Assembly: GCF_003710865.1 (NCBI RefSeq)
Contig: NZ_RHHO01000001.1
Coordinates: 62,001-126,000 of the forward strand
DNA length: 64,000 nucleotides
Direction of reading: 5' to 3'
From: Brevibacillus borstelensis
Lineage (GTDB): Bacteria; Bacillota; Bacilli; Brevibacillales; Brevibacillaceae
The notes beneath the pieces are model-generated. The model saw nothing but the letters and a program-made list of their open reading frames with translations. It searched no databases and was not told where the DNA came from. The position numbers were made by a program, and so were the translations under genes. This document shows positions 8,058 to 15,932 of the stretch, one piece after another (within the stretch, counting starts at the first letter, position 1; the number at the start of each line of letters is the position of its first letter).

Positions 8058-9713
8058 ATGGAGATTCACCCGAATTGGACGAAGGCCGGATCAGGAAAGC
8101 TCTACCTGCAGCTCTACGCATACTTTCGCGAGGAAATCCAGACTAGACGGATATTGCCGGGAACCCGGCTGCCCTCGGTTCGATCGATCAGCCGCAATCT
8201 TCAACTGAGCAAAACAACGGTAGAAACGGCCTACCATCAGTTGCTGGCGGAAGGATACATCGAGAGCAGGGAAAGAAGCGGTTTTTACGTGGTGGAGTGG
8301 GAAGAGGACGAGGTAGCCGTTCCATCCGGGAAGCACGGAGGAAAAGCGGCCGCGAACGGCGCTATGAACGAGATTGGGAATACGGCCGGACAAGCAGCCG
8401 AAGCGGAGCCAGCAGGAGTCGGATATAGAGTTGGGGCTGAGGATACAGCCGGAGCCGGATATACGGCTGGAGTCGGGCATACAGCCGGGGCCAAGCATGC
8501 GGCTGCACATACGTTACCTGGTACAGGCACGACTCCACTTCCCGAAAAAGCGATCGCCAAAAGTGATACGGCCGGTCTGCCAGCGGGGAAGAACCCGAAT
8601 ATTCTCTACGACTTTCATCAGGCCCGGGTCGATGCCGAGCATTTTCCGTACGGATTGTGGCGCAAGTACAGCAATCAGTGCATGCGGCCGGAAAACAGGA
8701 ATATTCTCAATTACGGGGACCGCCAAGGGGAGCGCGCCTTGCGGGAGGAGATTGCCCGTTATTTGCAGCGGGCCCGCGGGGTTGCTTGCACGCCAGATCA
8801 GATTGTCATCGGGGCAGGAACGCAGGTGCTGATCCAGGTGCTTTGCTTTTTGCTCACCCTGGAGGAACGCGTGGTCGCAATGGAGGAGCCGGGATACGAC
8901 GGGGTGCGGACTGTTTTCCAGCATCTCGGATATAAAATAGCCCCGATTCCATTGGACGAAGACGGCATCGATGTAGAGGTGCTGGAGGCAAGCGGAGCGC
9001 CGCTGATTTACATCACGCCCTCCCATCAGGAGCCTACCGGAGCCGTTATGCCTTACGCAAGGCGAATCAGACTGCTGCAGTGGGCGGCCAGATCGGGCGC
9101 GTACATCATTGAGGACGATTACGACGGAGAATTTCGCTATCAGACGAAACCGATTCCCTCGCTTCAGGGACTGGACACGCATGAACGAGTCATTTATCTC
9201 GGCACGTTTTCCAAATCACTGTTGCCGTCGATTCGCATGAGCTATATGGTTTTGCCCCCGGCGCTGCTGCAGATCTACGGAAGTCAGCTGTATGAATACG
9301 ATCAAACCGCATCCCGCATCCATCAGGAGACGCTGGCTCTCTTCATGAAAAGCGGGGAATGGGAGCGGCATATACGCAAAATGCGGACTTTATACAGCAA
9401 AAAACATGAGGCCATGCTCAAAAGCTTGCATACGTATTTCGGGGAGCGGATTCATGTGACCGGACAGAATGCCGGATTATCCGTGACGGTGGAAGCAGTA
9501 TCAGACCTCTCGGCAGAGGAGCTGGCGCAGCACGCGTTATCAGTGGGAATCCGCGTCTATCCTACGACCCGAAAATGGCTGCATCAGCCAAAGGACAGCT
9601 TGCCTGCCTTTCAATTTGGCTTTGGCGGCATGTCCGCCGAAGCTATCGAGCAGGGGATATGCCTGCTTGAAGAAGTGTGGAAGCCGTATTTGACCAGCCA
9701 TGAAAGAGATTGA
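8058..9713 (+). CDS. MocR/PdxR-type regulator (GntR wHTH fused to aminotransferase domain)
   Basis: A 551-residue protein. Residues about 1-75 form a GntR winged helix (LYLQLYAYFREEIQTRRI, then LPSVRSISRNLQLSKTTVETAYHQLLAEGYI). The C-terminal about 360 residues are a fold-type I aminotransferase domain with the PLP lysine in YLGTFSKSLLPSIRMSYMV (K386) and the IIEDDYDGEFRY motif. The domains are joined by a linker of about 110 residues, much longer than usual, with Ala-Gly repeats such as AGAGYTAGVGHTAGAKH. ATG 8058 follows GGAGG at good spacing. The family regulates vitamin B6, GABA, taurine or transporter genes. It stands beside azlCD, which may be its target. Confidence 0.88.
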   Translation: MEIHPNWTKAGSGKLYLQLYAYFREEIQTRRILPGTRLPSVRSISRNLQLSKTTVETAYHQLLAEGYIESRERSGFYVVEWEEDEVAVPSGKHGGKAAANGAMNEIGNTAGQAAEAEPAGVGYRVGAEDTAGAGYTAGVGHTAGAKHAAAHTLPGTGTTPLPEKAIAKSDTAGLPAGKNPNILYDFHQARVDAEHFPYGLWRKYSNQCMRPENRNILNYGDRQGERALREEIARYLQRARGVACTPDQIVIGAGTQVLIQVLCFLLTLEERVVAMEEPGYDGVRTVFQHLGYKIAPIPLDEDGIDVEVLEASGAPLIYITPSHQEPTGAVMPYARRIRLLQWAARSGAYIIEDDYDGEFRYQTKPIPSLQGLDTHERVIYLGTFSKSLLPSIRMSYMVLPPALLQIYGSQLYEYDQTASRIHQETLALFMKSGEWERHIRKMRTLYSKKHEAMLKSLHTYFGERIHVTGQNAGLSVTVEAVSDLSAEELAQHALSVGIRVYPTTRKWLHQPKDSLPAFQFGFGGMSAEAIEQGICLLEEVWKPYLTSHERD

Positions 9714-9772
9714 CGCACTTACGCTGATTGAGTCTGCCCGGTATCCCGGACGAAGGTGACAAATGAGCTACT

Positions 9773-9808
9773 CGTACTCATGGACGATTCCGTACTTGTG
9801 GACGATTC
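9773..9808. repeat. Two adjacent copies of an 18-bp repeat
   Basis: CGTACTCATGGACGATTC (9773-9790) is followed at once by CGTACTTGTGGACGATTC (9791-9808), two differences in 18, then GGTACG. It lies in the mocR-azlC gap about 85 bases before the azlC promoter and could be a regulator site or a simple duplication. Confidence 0.6.
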
Positions 9809-9889
9809 GGTACGAAGCCGAGATCCATCCGACCCGAACCCGATCGGCATACAGGTACAGGAACAAGCAGAAGCGCCTTTGCACAGTAA

Positions 9890-9918
9890 TTGACAGAATG
9901 TACAGACAATAATAGAGT
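9890..9918 (+). promoter_or_regulatory. Probable azlCD promoter
   Basis: TTGACA (9890-9895), a 17-base spacer and TAGAGT (9913-9918) lie about 25 bases before the azlC start codon. The -35 box is consensus and the -10 box is weak. Confidence 0.5.
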
Positions 9919-9942
9919 GGGTGTGTCAGGAGGGTGGACTGC

Positions 9943-10626
9943 TTGCATTCATCGAAAAATTTGTTCGTACAAGGGATGAAACAAATCCTGCCCGTTGCGT
10001 CTGCCGGCATCATTGACGGGTTGGTATTCGGGATCTTGGCCAGACAAGCAGGGCTCGGAATTACGGAGGCCATGCTTTTGTCGTTGCTTGTAAATGCGGG
10101 CTCGTCCCAGTTTGCGGCAGTAGGCCTGATCTCGCAGGGAATTGTAGGGTGGCCGATTTTGGTCTCAACCGCGCTACTAAATGCAAGGCATCTGTTATAC
10201 GGTTTGTCTCTCGGTCCCTATTTTCGCGAAACCCCTCCGTGGAAGCTTTCCTTGATGGCAGGTTCATTAAATGACGAGACCTATGCCTTGAAAATTACGT
10301 ACCTGACAGCGGGAAACAAGCCGAGCCTTCCGTATTTCGCCGGAGCGAGCATCGCGGATTACGTCATCTGGAATGCCAGTACCCTTGCTGGTGCCTGGTT
10401 CGGGACAGTATTTACAGAGACCGAGGCGTTTGGTCTCGACTTTGCCTTTATCGCGACGTTTTTAGGGTTTCTTGCCGTTAACTTGATCTCATCCTTTCAC
10501 GTGAAGGTAGCTGTATCCGCTTCATTGGTGGCTTGTCTGGCTTACTGGCTGGGAGGAGGGGTGGCTGCGGTGATCGCGGGTACGCTGACGGCTGTAGCTA
10601 TAGGGGCGGTGAAGCGGGATGGATAA
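9943..10626 (+). CDS. azlC: AzlC family branched-chain amino acid exporter subunit
   Basis: A 227-residue AzlC protein with several TM helices. Family marks are the early VASAGIIDGLVFGILARQAG, the SSQFAAVGLI segment and NARHLLYGLSLGPYF. AzlC with the small AzlD forms a branched-chain amino acid (azaleucine) efflux system. The frame extends to a GTG at 9934, but GGAGGG (9929-9934) is correctly spaced for TTG 9943, giving MHSSKNLFVQGMKQ, so TTG is preferred. It overlaps azlD by 8 bases, so the two are translationally coupled. It lies downstream of the MocR gene. Confidence 0.9.
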   Translation: MHSSKNLFVQGMKQILPVASAGIIDGLVFGILARQAGLGITEAMLLSLLVNAGSSQFAAVGLISQGIVGWPILVSTALLNARHLLYGLSLGPYFRETPPWKLSLMAGSLNDETYALKITYLTAGNKPSLPYFAGASIADYVIWNASTLAGAWFGTVFTETEAFGLDFAFIATFLGFLAVNLISSFHVKVAVSASLVACLAYWLGGGVAAVIAGTLTAVAIGAVKRDG

Positions 10627-10936
10627 CGTCATTCTGTATATTTTGTTGATGGCTCTCGTTACGTATTTGACACGTTTCCCGATGCTGCTGATCAGTACCC
10701 GCTGGTCTGTACCCGATTGGTTGAAAAGAGGGCTCGCGATGGTGCCGGTCGGGGTGTTCAGCTCGCTGACGGTACCGCCGATCCTGTTTCATCTGAGAGA
10801 CGGGCAGTGGAGTCCCGAGTATCTGGCAGCCGGAGTCATTGCCTTGGCGGTGGGATTGTGGAGGAAACACATCGTCTGGGCGCTGCTCGCGGGAGTAGCG
10901 GTGCTGATTGGCTGGCGGCTTTTTTTGGGATTGTAG
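10619..10936 (+). CDS. azlD: AzlD family branched-chain amino acid exporter small subunit
   Basis: A 105-residue membrane protein with about four TM helices. The segment ALVTYLTRFPMLLI and the central VPVGVFSSLTVPPI are typical of AzlD. It is the partner of AzlC in amino acid export. The ATG lies inside the azlC coding end (8-base overlap), and a clear terminator follows at 10951-10996. Confidence 0.9.
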   Translation: MDNVILYILLMALVTYLTRFPMLLISTRWSVPDWLKRGLAMVPVGVFSSLTVPPILFHLRDGQWSPEYLAAGVIALAVGLWRKHIVWALLAGVAVLIGWRLFLGL

Positions 10937-10950
10937 AGGGAAAGTAGCAT

Positions 10951-10996
10951 AAGCAGGTGTTGCAGAGGAAAAACCTTTGCGATTCCTGCTTTTTTC
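10951..10996 (+). terminator. Terminator of azlCD
   Basis: AAGCAGG (10951-10957) pairs with CCTGCTT (10985-10991). The inner arms TTGCAGAGG and CCTTTGCGA extend the stem, and a T tract follows. Confidence 0.8.
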
Positions 10997-11000
10997 GTTG

Positions 11001-11014
11001 CCTTTTGCAAAAGG
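11001..11014. repeat. Perfect 14-bp palindrome
   Basis: CCTTTTGCAAAAGG lies between the azlCD terminator and the iclR promoter, 35 bases upstream of the -35 box. It could be a regulator site; nothing else supports a role. Confidence 0.4.
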
Positions 11015-11048
11015 GGATCGTTTCCAGCCTGAATGTTGAGAATAATGA

Positions 11049-11077
11049 TTGAAATCGGCAAAGTCATTCAATATAAT
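11049..11077 (+). promoter_or_regulatory. Promoter of the IclR-OPT catabolic operon
   Basis: TTGAAA (11049-11054), a 17-base spacer and TATAAT (11072-11077) give a near-perfect sigma-A promoter. Its position rules out a start at the upstream ATG 11033 and supports ATG 11132 for the iclR gene. Confidence 0.75.
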
Positions 11078-11131
11078 AAATTTATAAAAAGGTACAATGG
11101 TTCGATTATCGGTACAGTGTGCGAAGGGGGT

Positions 11132-11905
11132 ATGAAGTCGTTGTCTCTGAAAACGTTGGAAAAATCTTTGGAACTGCTCAGATGCTTTTCTGAGGAAAAA
11201 CCAGCCTGGGGAGTCAGGGAAATCGCAAAAGAGCTCGACATGAGCCATACGATTGTCCACCGCATTTTGGCGACCTTTGAACAGTTTGGCTACCTGAGGC
11301 AAAATCCGGAGAACAAGAAGTACGAGCTGGGACTGGAGTTTTTGCAGATCGCCCAGAAAGTCAAGGCACGCATTCAGCCCGGGGATGTTTTGGTTCCGGT
11401 TATGAAAGGGCTTTCAGAACAGACGGGGGAATCCGTCTTCCTGAGCTGGCTGGATGGCCTCGAAGGGGTCTATGTAGAAATCGTGGAAAGCTCTCATGTT
11501 TTGAAGTATTCCGTAACCGTGGGCAGAAGATTTCCGCTGTACGCCGGTTCGATTGGCCGGGTTATGATGGCGCATCTCCCCGAAGACAAGCAGGAAGAGA
11601 TTATCTCCAGAGGATTAAATCCGCTTACATCCAGGACGATCGTAAATCCCGAAGTCTTGCGGCAACAGTTGCAGATGATTCGCAAAAACGGCTGGGCCTA
11701 TTCGGCAGGGGAGTACAACGAAGGGGTTGCGGGGCTGCATATGCCTCTGTTTGACAAAAATGGCAAAATCCTCGGCTCCCTGGGAATCGCCGGCCCGGAT
11801 CACCGGCTGGCTGAAGAAAAAGTGCCCGAGTTATTGGACCATCTGATGAAAGCACGAGACGAGATTCAACAACTGCTGAATGATTACTCTTTCCGTTACT
11901 TGTAA
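11132..11905 (+). CDS. IclR family transcriptional regulator
   Basis: A 257-residue IclR regulator. The N-terminal winged helix is MKSLSLKTLEKSLELL, then WGVREIAKELDMSHTIVHRILATFEQFGYLRQ (about residues 23-54). The effector domain follows (FLSWLDGLEGVYVEIVES, the pattern RFPLYAGSIGRVMMAHLP and GLHMPLFDKNGKILGSLGIAGP). ATG 11132 follows GAAGGGGGT very closely; TTG 11141 has better spacing and is an alternative. It is the first gene before the OPT transporter, M24, class V and M29 genes on the same strand, so it probably regulates their use in response to the imported compound or a breakdown product. Confidence 0.9.
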   Translation: MKSLSLKTLEKSLELLRCFSEEKPAWGVREIAKELDMSHTIVHRILATFEQFGYLRQNPENKKYELGLEFLQIAQKVKARIQPGDVLVPVMKGLSEQTGESVFLSWLDGLEGVYVEIVESSHVLKYSVTVGRRFPLYAGSIGRVMMAHLPEDKQEEIISRGLNPLTSRTIVNPEVLRQQLQMIRKNGWAYSAGEYNEGVAGLHMPLFDKNGKILGSLGIAGPDHRLAEEKVPELLDHLMKARDEIQQLLNDYSFRYL

Positions 11906-11971
11906 GCAGCTGCATCAACCCAGATAAAAATGGTTCCGTACAACACTTAATCAATTTTGGGGGTAAAAAAT

Positions 11972-13570
11972 ATGGAAAAGCAGCCGGAAAACAAAAAGCA
12001 TCCAAGAGCTCTGGAACCGTTTACGCTTCTCCTTACCATCGGTTTGTCCGTAATCGGGGCCATTATCGGCATGCAGCTGATCGTGACACTCGGCATATCA
12101 GCGAACACGGCCATTATCGGGGCACTGATCGCCATGGTCATCTCTCGCATCCCGGTAACTCTCTTTCGCAAATACCGCTCTGTCCATCGACAAAACCTGA
12201 TCCAGACGGCGATCTCCTCGGCGACTTTCGGGGCCGGGAACAGCCTGATGATTCCGATCGGCATCCCGTTTATGATGGGCCATCACGAGCTGATCATCCC
12301 GATGCTGATCGGCGCGGTCCTGGCGATGTTTGTAGACGCCGCCATTTTGTATCGCCTCTTTGACTCCAAAGTATTTCCCGCCAGCGGAGCATGGCCTCCG
12401 GGCATTGCCACGGCTGAATCGATCAAAGCAGGCGATCAGGGAGGCAAGCGCGCTGGCTGGCTCGGGCTGGGCGCCCTCGGGGGAATCGCCGGTTCGGCAA
12501 TGGGCATCCCGATGTCAGCGTTTGGCGTAGCCTTCATCGGAAACATCTGGGCTCTGCTCATGTTTGGGGTCGGTCTTCTGCTTCGCGGCTACTCCGTTCC
12601 GCTGTTCGGCGTAGACGTAAACAAACTCTACATTCCCCACGGCTTTATGATTGGTGCCGGTGTTGTAGCACTGATTCAAGTAACGACGATCATTTTAAAG
12701 AAAAAGAAAACAGACGCAGCTTCTGCAATGGAAAAAGAAGAGCCGTATACGCGTACAGAGAAAGATACCTCGCGAGCGCTCGGATTTGGATTTATCGCTT
12801 ATCTGGTGATCGCCCTCATCATCGCGATCATCGGCGGCGTGATTACAAAAATGTCCTTTGGCATGCTTCTTTTGTTTCTCTTGTTTGCCGCCTTTGCCGC
12901 ATTTGTCCATGAAGTCATCGTCGGCATTGCCGCCATGCACTCCGGCTGGTTTCCGGCTTTCGCAGTCGCGCTGATCACCTTGATCATCGGGATTTTGATC
13001 GGCTTCCCGCCGCTTGCTTTGGGCCTTCTGGTCGGCTTTAGCGCCGCTACGGGTCCGGCATTTGCCGACATGGGCTACGACCTGAAGACAGGCTACATTC
13101 TTCGCGGCAACGGAGAGGATATGGCGTATGAGCTGGATGGACGCAAACAGCAATTTATCGCCGGGATGATCGCATTTGGCGTAGCGGCGATCGCTGTACT
13201 GATCGCATACAAAGGCTACTTTGCCCAAAACCTTGTGCCGCCGGTCGACAAGGTATATGCGGCGACGATTGAGGCAGGCGTCTCCGGCGACATTGCCCGT
13301 CAATTGTTCCTGTGGGCGATTCCTGGCGCGATCCTGCAAATCGTCGGCGGTTCCAAGCGTCAGATGGGCGTCCTGTTCGCGACCGGATTGCTGCTGCTCA
13401 ACGTGCCGGCAGGCTGGGCCGTGCTGGCGGGCATCGTCATCCGCGCTGTCGTGCTGAAGGTGAGAGGCAAGCAGGCTGAGACGACCATGAGCATTCTCGC
13501 GGCAGGGTTTATCGCCGGAGATGCGCTGTACAGCTTCTTTAGCTCCGTATTTAAACTGAAAAAACTGTAG
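11972..13570 (+). CDS. OPT family (oligopeptide-type) transporter
   Basis: A 532-residue, highly hydrophobic protein with about 14 TM segments. The ASGAWPPGIATAESIKAGDQGGKRA loop and the later GWFPAFAVALITLIIGILIGFPPLALGLLVGFSAATGPAFADMGYDLKTG are typical of the OPT family, which imports oligopeptides or peptide-like and metal-chelating compounds by proton coupling. The start was moved from TTG 11957 to ATG 11972 because GGGGG lies seven to eight bases ahead. It is followed after 47 bases by the M24 peptidase gene, suggesting that a small peptide or amide-like compound is imported for hydrolysis. The substrate is unknown. Confidence 0.88.
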   Translation: MEKQPENKKHPRALEPFTLLLTIGLSVIGAIIGMQLIVTLGISANTAIIGALIAMVISRIPVTLFRKYRSVHRQNLIQTAISSATFGAGNSLMIPIGIPFMMGHHELIIPMLIGAVLAMFVDAAILYRLFDSKVFPASGAWPPGIATAESIKAGDQGGKRAGWLGLGALGGIAGSAMGIPMSAFGVAFIGNIWALLMFGVGLLLRGYSVPLFGVDVNKLYIPHGFMIGAGVVALIQVTTIILKKKKTDAASAMEKEEPYTRTEKDTSRALGFGFIAYLVIALIIAIIGGVITKMSFGMLLLFLLFAAFAAFVHEVIVGIAAMHSGWFPAFAVALITLIIGILIGFPPLALGLLVGFSAATGPAFADMGYDLKTGYILRGNGEDMAYELDGRKQQFIAGMIAFGVAAIAVLIAYKGYFAQNLVPPVDKVYAATIEAGVSGDIARQLFLWAIPGAILQIVGGSKRQMGVLFATGLLLLNVPAGWAVLAGIVIRAVVLKVRGKQAETTMSILAAGFIAGDALYSFFSSVFKLKKL

Positions 13571-13617
13571 GCGGGGGCGGCAAGTCCCTGCAACAACGAA
13601 CAGGAGGATGAGGAAAG

Positions 13618-14706
13618 ATGTTCGATAAAAGACAGCAAGCTCTGGCAGGAAAGATTCGGGAAGCAGGGGTGGACGCAGCCGTACTGGTTCCCGGTCCCAA
13701 CCTCTACTACTTTACCGGCCTGCAGCTGAAGCAGAGCGAGCGGCTTACACTCGCCATTGTGACGGCGGAGGGAAAATGGCTGTTCGTGACTCCGCAGGTG
13801 GAGCTGAGCAAGGTCCAGTCCACGGTAAAAGGAGATATTTTCTGGTACACCGATGAACAAGGCTCCGCCAAGGCGCTGCAGGAGCTGGTCGATGCCAAGG
13901 GCAAGCTGGGCAAGGTCGGCGTCGAGTTCGGTACGATGCGGGTTGCCGAGCTGAAAGCGGTAGAGCAACTGGGCAGCACGGACACTCAGGATGTCAGCAA
14001 GCTGTTCGATTCCTTCCGCATGTGCAAGGACGAAGCGGAAATCGAGTATTTGCGAAAAGCGGTAGCAATCGTGGAAGAAAGTCTGGAAGCGACACTGCCG
14101 TACATCAAGCCTGGGGCAATCGAGCTGGAGATCGCTGCGCGGCTGGAATACGAAATGCGCAAACGCGGCTCCGAGGGCACGCCGTTCGGAACGATTGTCG
14201 CCTCCGGCTATCGCGGAGCACTGCCGCACGGACGCGCTGCCTCCAAGAAAATCGAAGCAGGCGAGCTGGTCGTTCTCGATTTCGGCGCCATCTACGGAGG
14301 ATATGTGGCGGACATTACACGCACGGTCGCCGTAGGCTCGATCTCGGATGAACTGAAGCTGATCTACGAGACGGTCCGGGAAGCGCAGCAGGCTGCCATT
14401 GACATCATCAAGCCGGGCATTACCGCTCACGAGGTAGACGACAAGGCGCGGAGCATTATCAAGAGCAAGGGCTTCGGCACCTACTTTACTCACCGTACCG
14501 GACACGGAATCGGGCTGGGAGCGCATGAAGCGCCGTACATGATGCAGAACAACCAGCTCGTGCTTGAGCCGGGCATGGCGTTTACGGTCGAACCGGGAAT
14601 CTATTTGCCCGACAAAGGCGGCGTGCGGATCGAAGACAACATCATCGTCACCAAGGACGGTTATCTCAATCTCATGACCTCCACCAAGGAACTGATCACA
14701 CTGTAA
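13618..14706 (+). CDS. M24 family metallopeptidase (Xaa-Pro dipeptidase type)
   Basis: A 362-residue protein with a creatinase-like N-terminal domain (about 1-130) and a pita-bread catalytic domain. All five metal ligands are present: D221 (VLDFGA), D232 (ADITRT), H296 (GHGIG), E325 (VEPGIY) and E339 (RIEDN), plus H204 in GALPHGR. Members split X-Pro dipeptides, remove N-terminal residues before proline, or hydrolyse creatine-like compounds. It follows the OPT transporter and precedes the class V PLP enzyme in one operon (26-base gap), so it probably acts on the imported compound in the cytoplasm. A strong GGAGGATGAGGAAAG site precedes ATG 13618. Confidence 0.9.
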   Translation: MFDKRQQALAGKIREAGVDAAVLVPGPNLYYFTGLQLKQSERLTLAIVTAEGKWLFVTPQVELSKVQSTVKGDIFWYTDEQGSAKALQELVDAKGKLGKVGVEFGTMRVAELKAVEQLGSTDTQDVSKLFDSFRMCKDEAEIEYLRKAVAIVEESLEATLPYIKPGAIELEIAARLEYEMRKRGSEGTPFGTIVASGYRGALPHGRAASKKIEAGELVVLDFGAIYGGYVADITRTVAVGSISDELKLIYETVREAQQAAIDIIKPGITAHEVDDKARSIIKSKGFGTYFTHRTGHGIGLGAHEAPYMMQNNQLVLEPGMAFTVEPGIYLPDKGGVRIEDNIIVTKDGYLNLMTSTKELITL

Positions 14707-14732
14707 ACGCCCAATAAAGAGGGAGTGGAATC

Positions 14733-15932
14733 ATGAATATCCAACAGATCAGACAGGATACGCCTCTGCATGAACGCTATGCATACCTGGACACTGCGGC
14801 AGCATCTGCACCTCCACGCCAAGTGATTGAGGCCATGACCGACTATTTGCGCAAAACAACAGAGCTGGGCCCCTATCTGCCCTCTTTTCGCAAGGAGACC
14901 TACGCCCGGGTGGATGCCATCCGGGAGGCGGCGGCCCGCTACATCGGAGCGGGGGCCAATGAAATCGCCTTTGTCAAAAACGGAACGGAAGCGATCAATT
15001 TCGTCGCCAGCGGCCTGACTTGGTCGGAAGGAGATGAAGTGATCATCGCCGATCTGGAATTCCACAGCAATTTTGTACCGTGGCTGCGGCTGGAGCGCGA
15101 GGGCAAGATCAAGCTGAAGGTTCTCAAGACGGACAGAAGCGGGGTTATCTCCCCAGCCGCCCTGGAAGAGCTGATCACTCCCCGGACGAAATTGATTTCT
15201 GTTTCTCACCTGCCCAATGCTTCAGGCGCCCTCCAGCCGATCGAAGCGATCTGCGAAATGGCCAAGAGGCACGGCGTGCTGACGCTCGTAAACGCCTCGC
15301 AAAGCCTGGGGATGGTCCCCATCGATGTGAAAAAGGTGAAATGCGATTTCCTCGCCGCATGTGGCCGCAAAGGACTGCGCGGCCCGGAAGGCTCAGGGAT
15401 TCTCTTTATCAGAAGCGAATGGATCGAGTCCATCACGCCCGCCTTGATCGGATGGGGCGGAACGAGCTGGGATTTTGACACCAACGAGTACAGCTTCCTG
15501 CCCATCGCCAAGCGGGTCGAAGCCGGCTGCCCGATCGTTCCTTCCATTCTCGGTCTGGGAGCGGCTCTGGAATACGCTTCAGCGATCGGCGTCGAAGCGA
15601 TTTACGAGCGGGTTCGCAAGCTGACGGCGTACGCGGTGGGACAAATGGAAAAGATTCCGGGCATGGTCATCTACGGACCCGAGCGGCTGGAAGACAGACT
15701 GGCGCTGATCCCGTTCAACGTAAAGGGCTTGTCGCCCGACCGGATTACACAGTATCTGGAAGAGAACGGCATCATCATCGAATCCGGCACCTTTATGGCC
15801 AACACGATGCTGCAGCAGTACGGCATCAATAAAATGGCCCGCGTATCGCTCCATTATTTCAACACCGAAGAAGAGATTGACAAAACGGTGCAGTTGATTC
15901 TGGACCTTTTGCAGAAGGAGGGGCAGCAATGA
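14733..15932 (+). CDS. Class V aminotransferase-fold PLP enzyme
   Basis: A 399-residue protein of the class V aminotransferase/cysteine desulfurase superfamily. The N-terminal YLDTAAASAPPRQVIEAM, the KNGTEAINFVASGL cofactor loop, the DLEFHSNFVPW motif and the SHLPNASGALQPIEAI segment are typical, and the Schiff-base lysine should be K213 in ACGRKGLRGPEGSG. The residue usually Asp in the VDGAQ motif, which pairs with the pyridine nitrogen, is Asn here (LVNASQSLG, N187). No desulfurase catalytic Cys loop is seen, so a lyase, epimerase or kynureninase-like role is more likely than cysteine desulfuration. It overlaps the next gene by 4 bases (ATGA). Confidence 0.85.
   Translation: MNIQQIRQDTPLHERYAYLDTAAASAPPRQVIEAMTDYLRKTTELGPYLPSFRKETYARVDAIREAAARYIGAGANEIAFVKNGTEAINFVASGLTWSEGDEVIIADLEFHSNFVPWLRLEREGKIKLKVLKTDRSGVISPAALEELITPRTKLISVSHLPNASGALQPIEAICEMAKRHGVLTLVNASQSLGMVPIDVKKVKCDFLAACGRKGLRGPEGSGILFIRSEWIESITPALIGWGGTSWDFDTNEYSFLPIAKRVEAGCPIVPSILGLGAALEYASAIGVEAIYERVRKLTAYAVGQMEKIPGMVIYGPERLEDRLALIPFNVKGLSPDRITQYLEENGIIIESGTFMANTMLQQYGINKMARVSLHYFNTEEEIDKTVQLILDLLQKEGQQ

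Noticed and set aside
14733..15932. Cysteine desulfurase (SufS/NifS) annotation
   Set aside because: No catalytic Cys loop is seen near the C-terminus and no iron-sulfur assembly genes are near; the operon context is catabolic.
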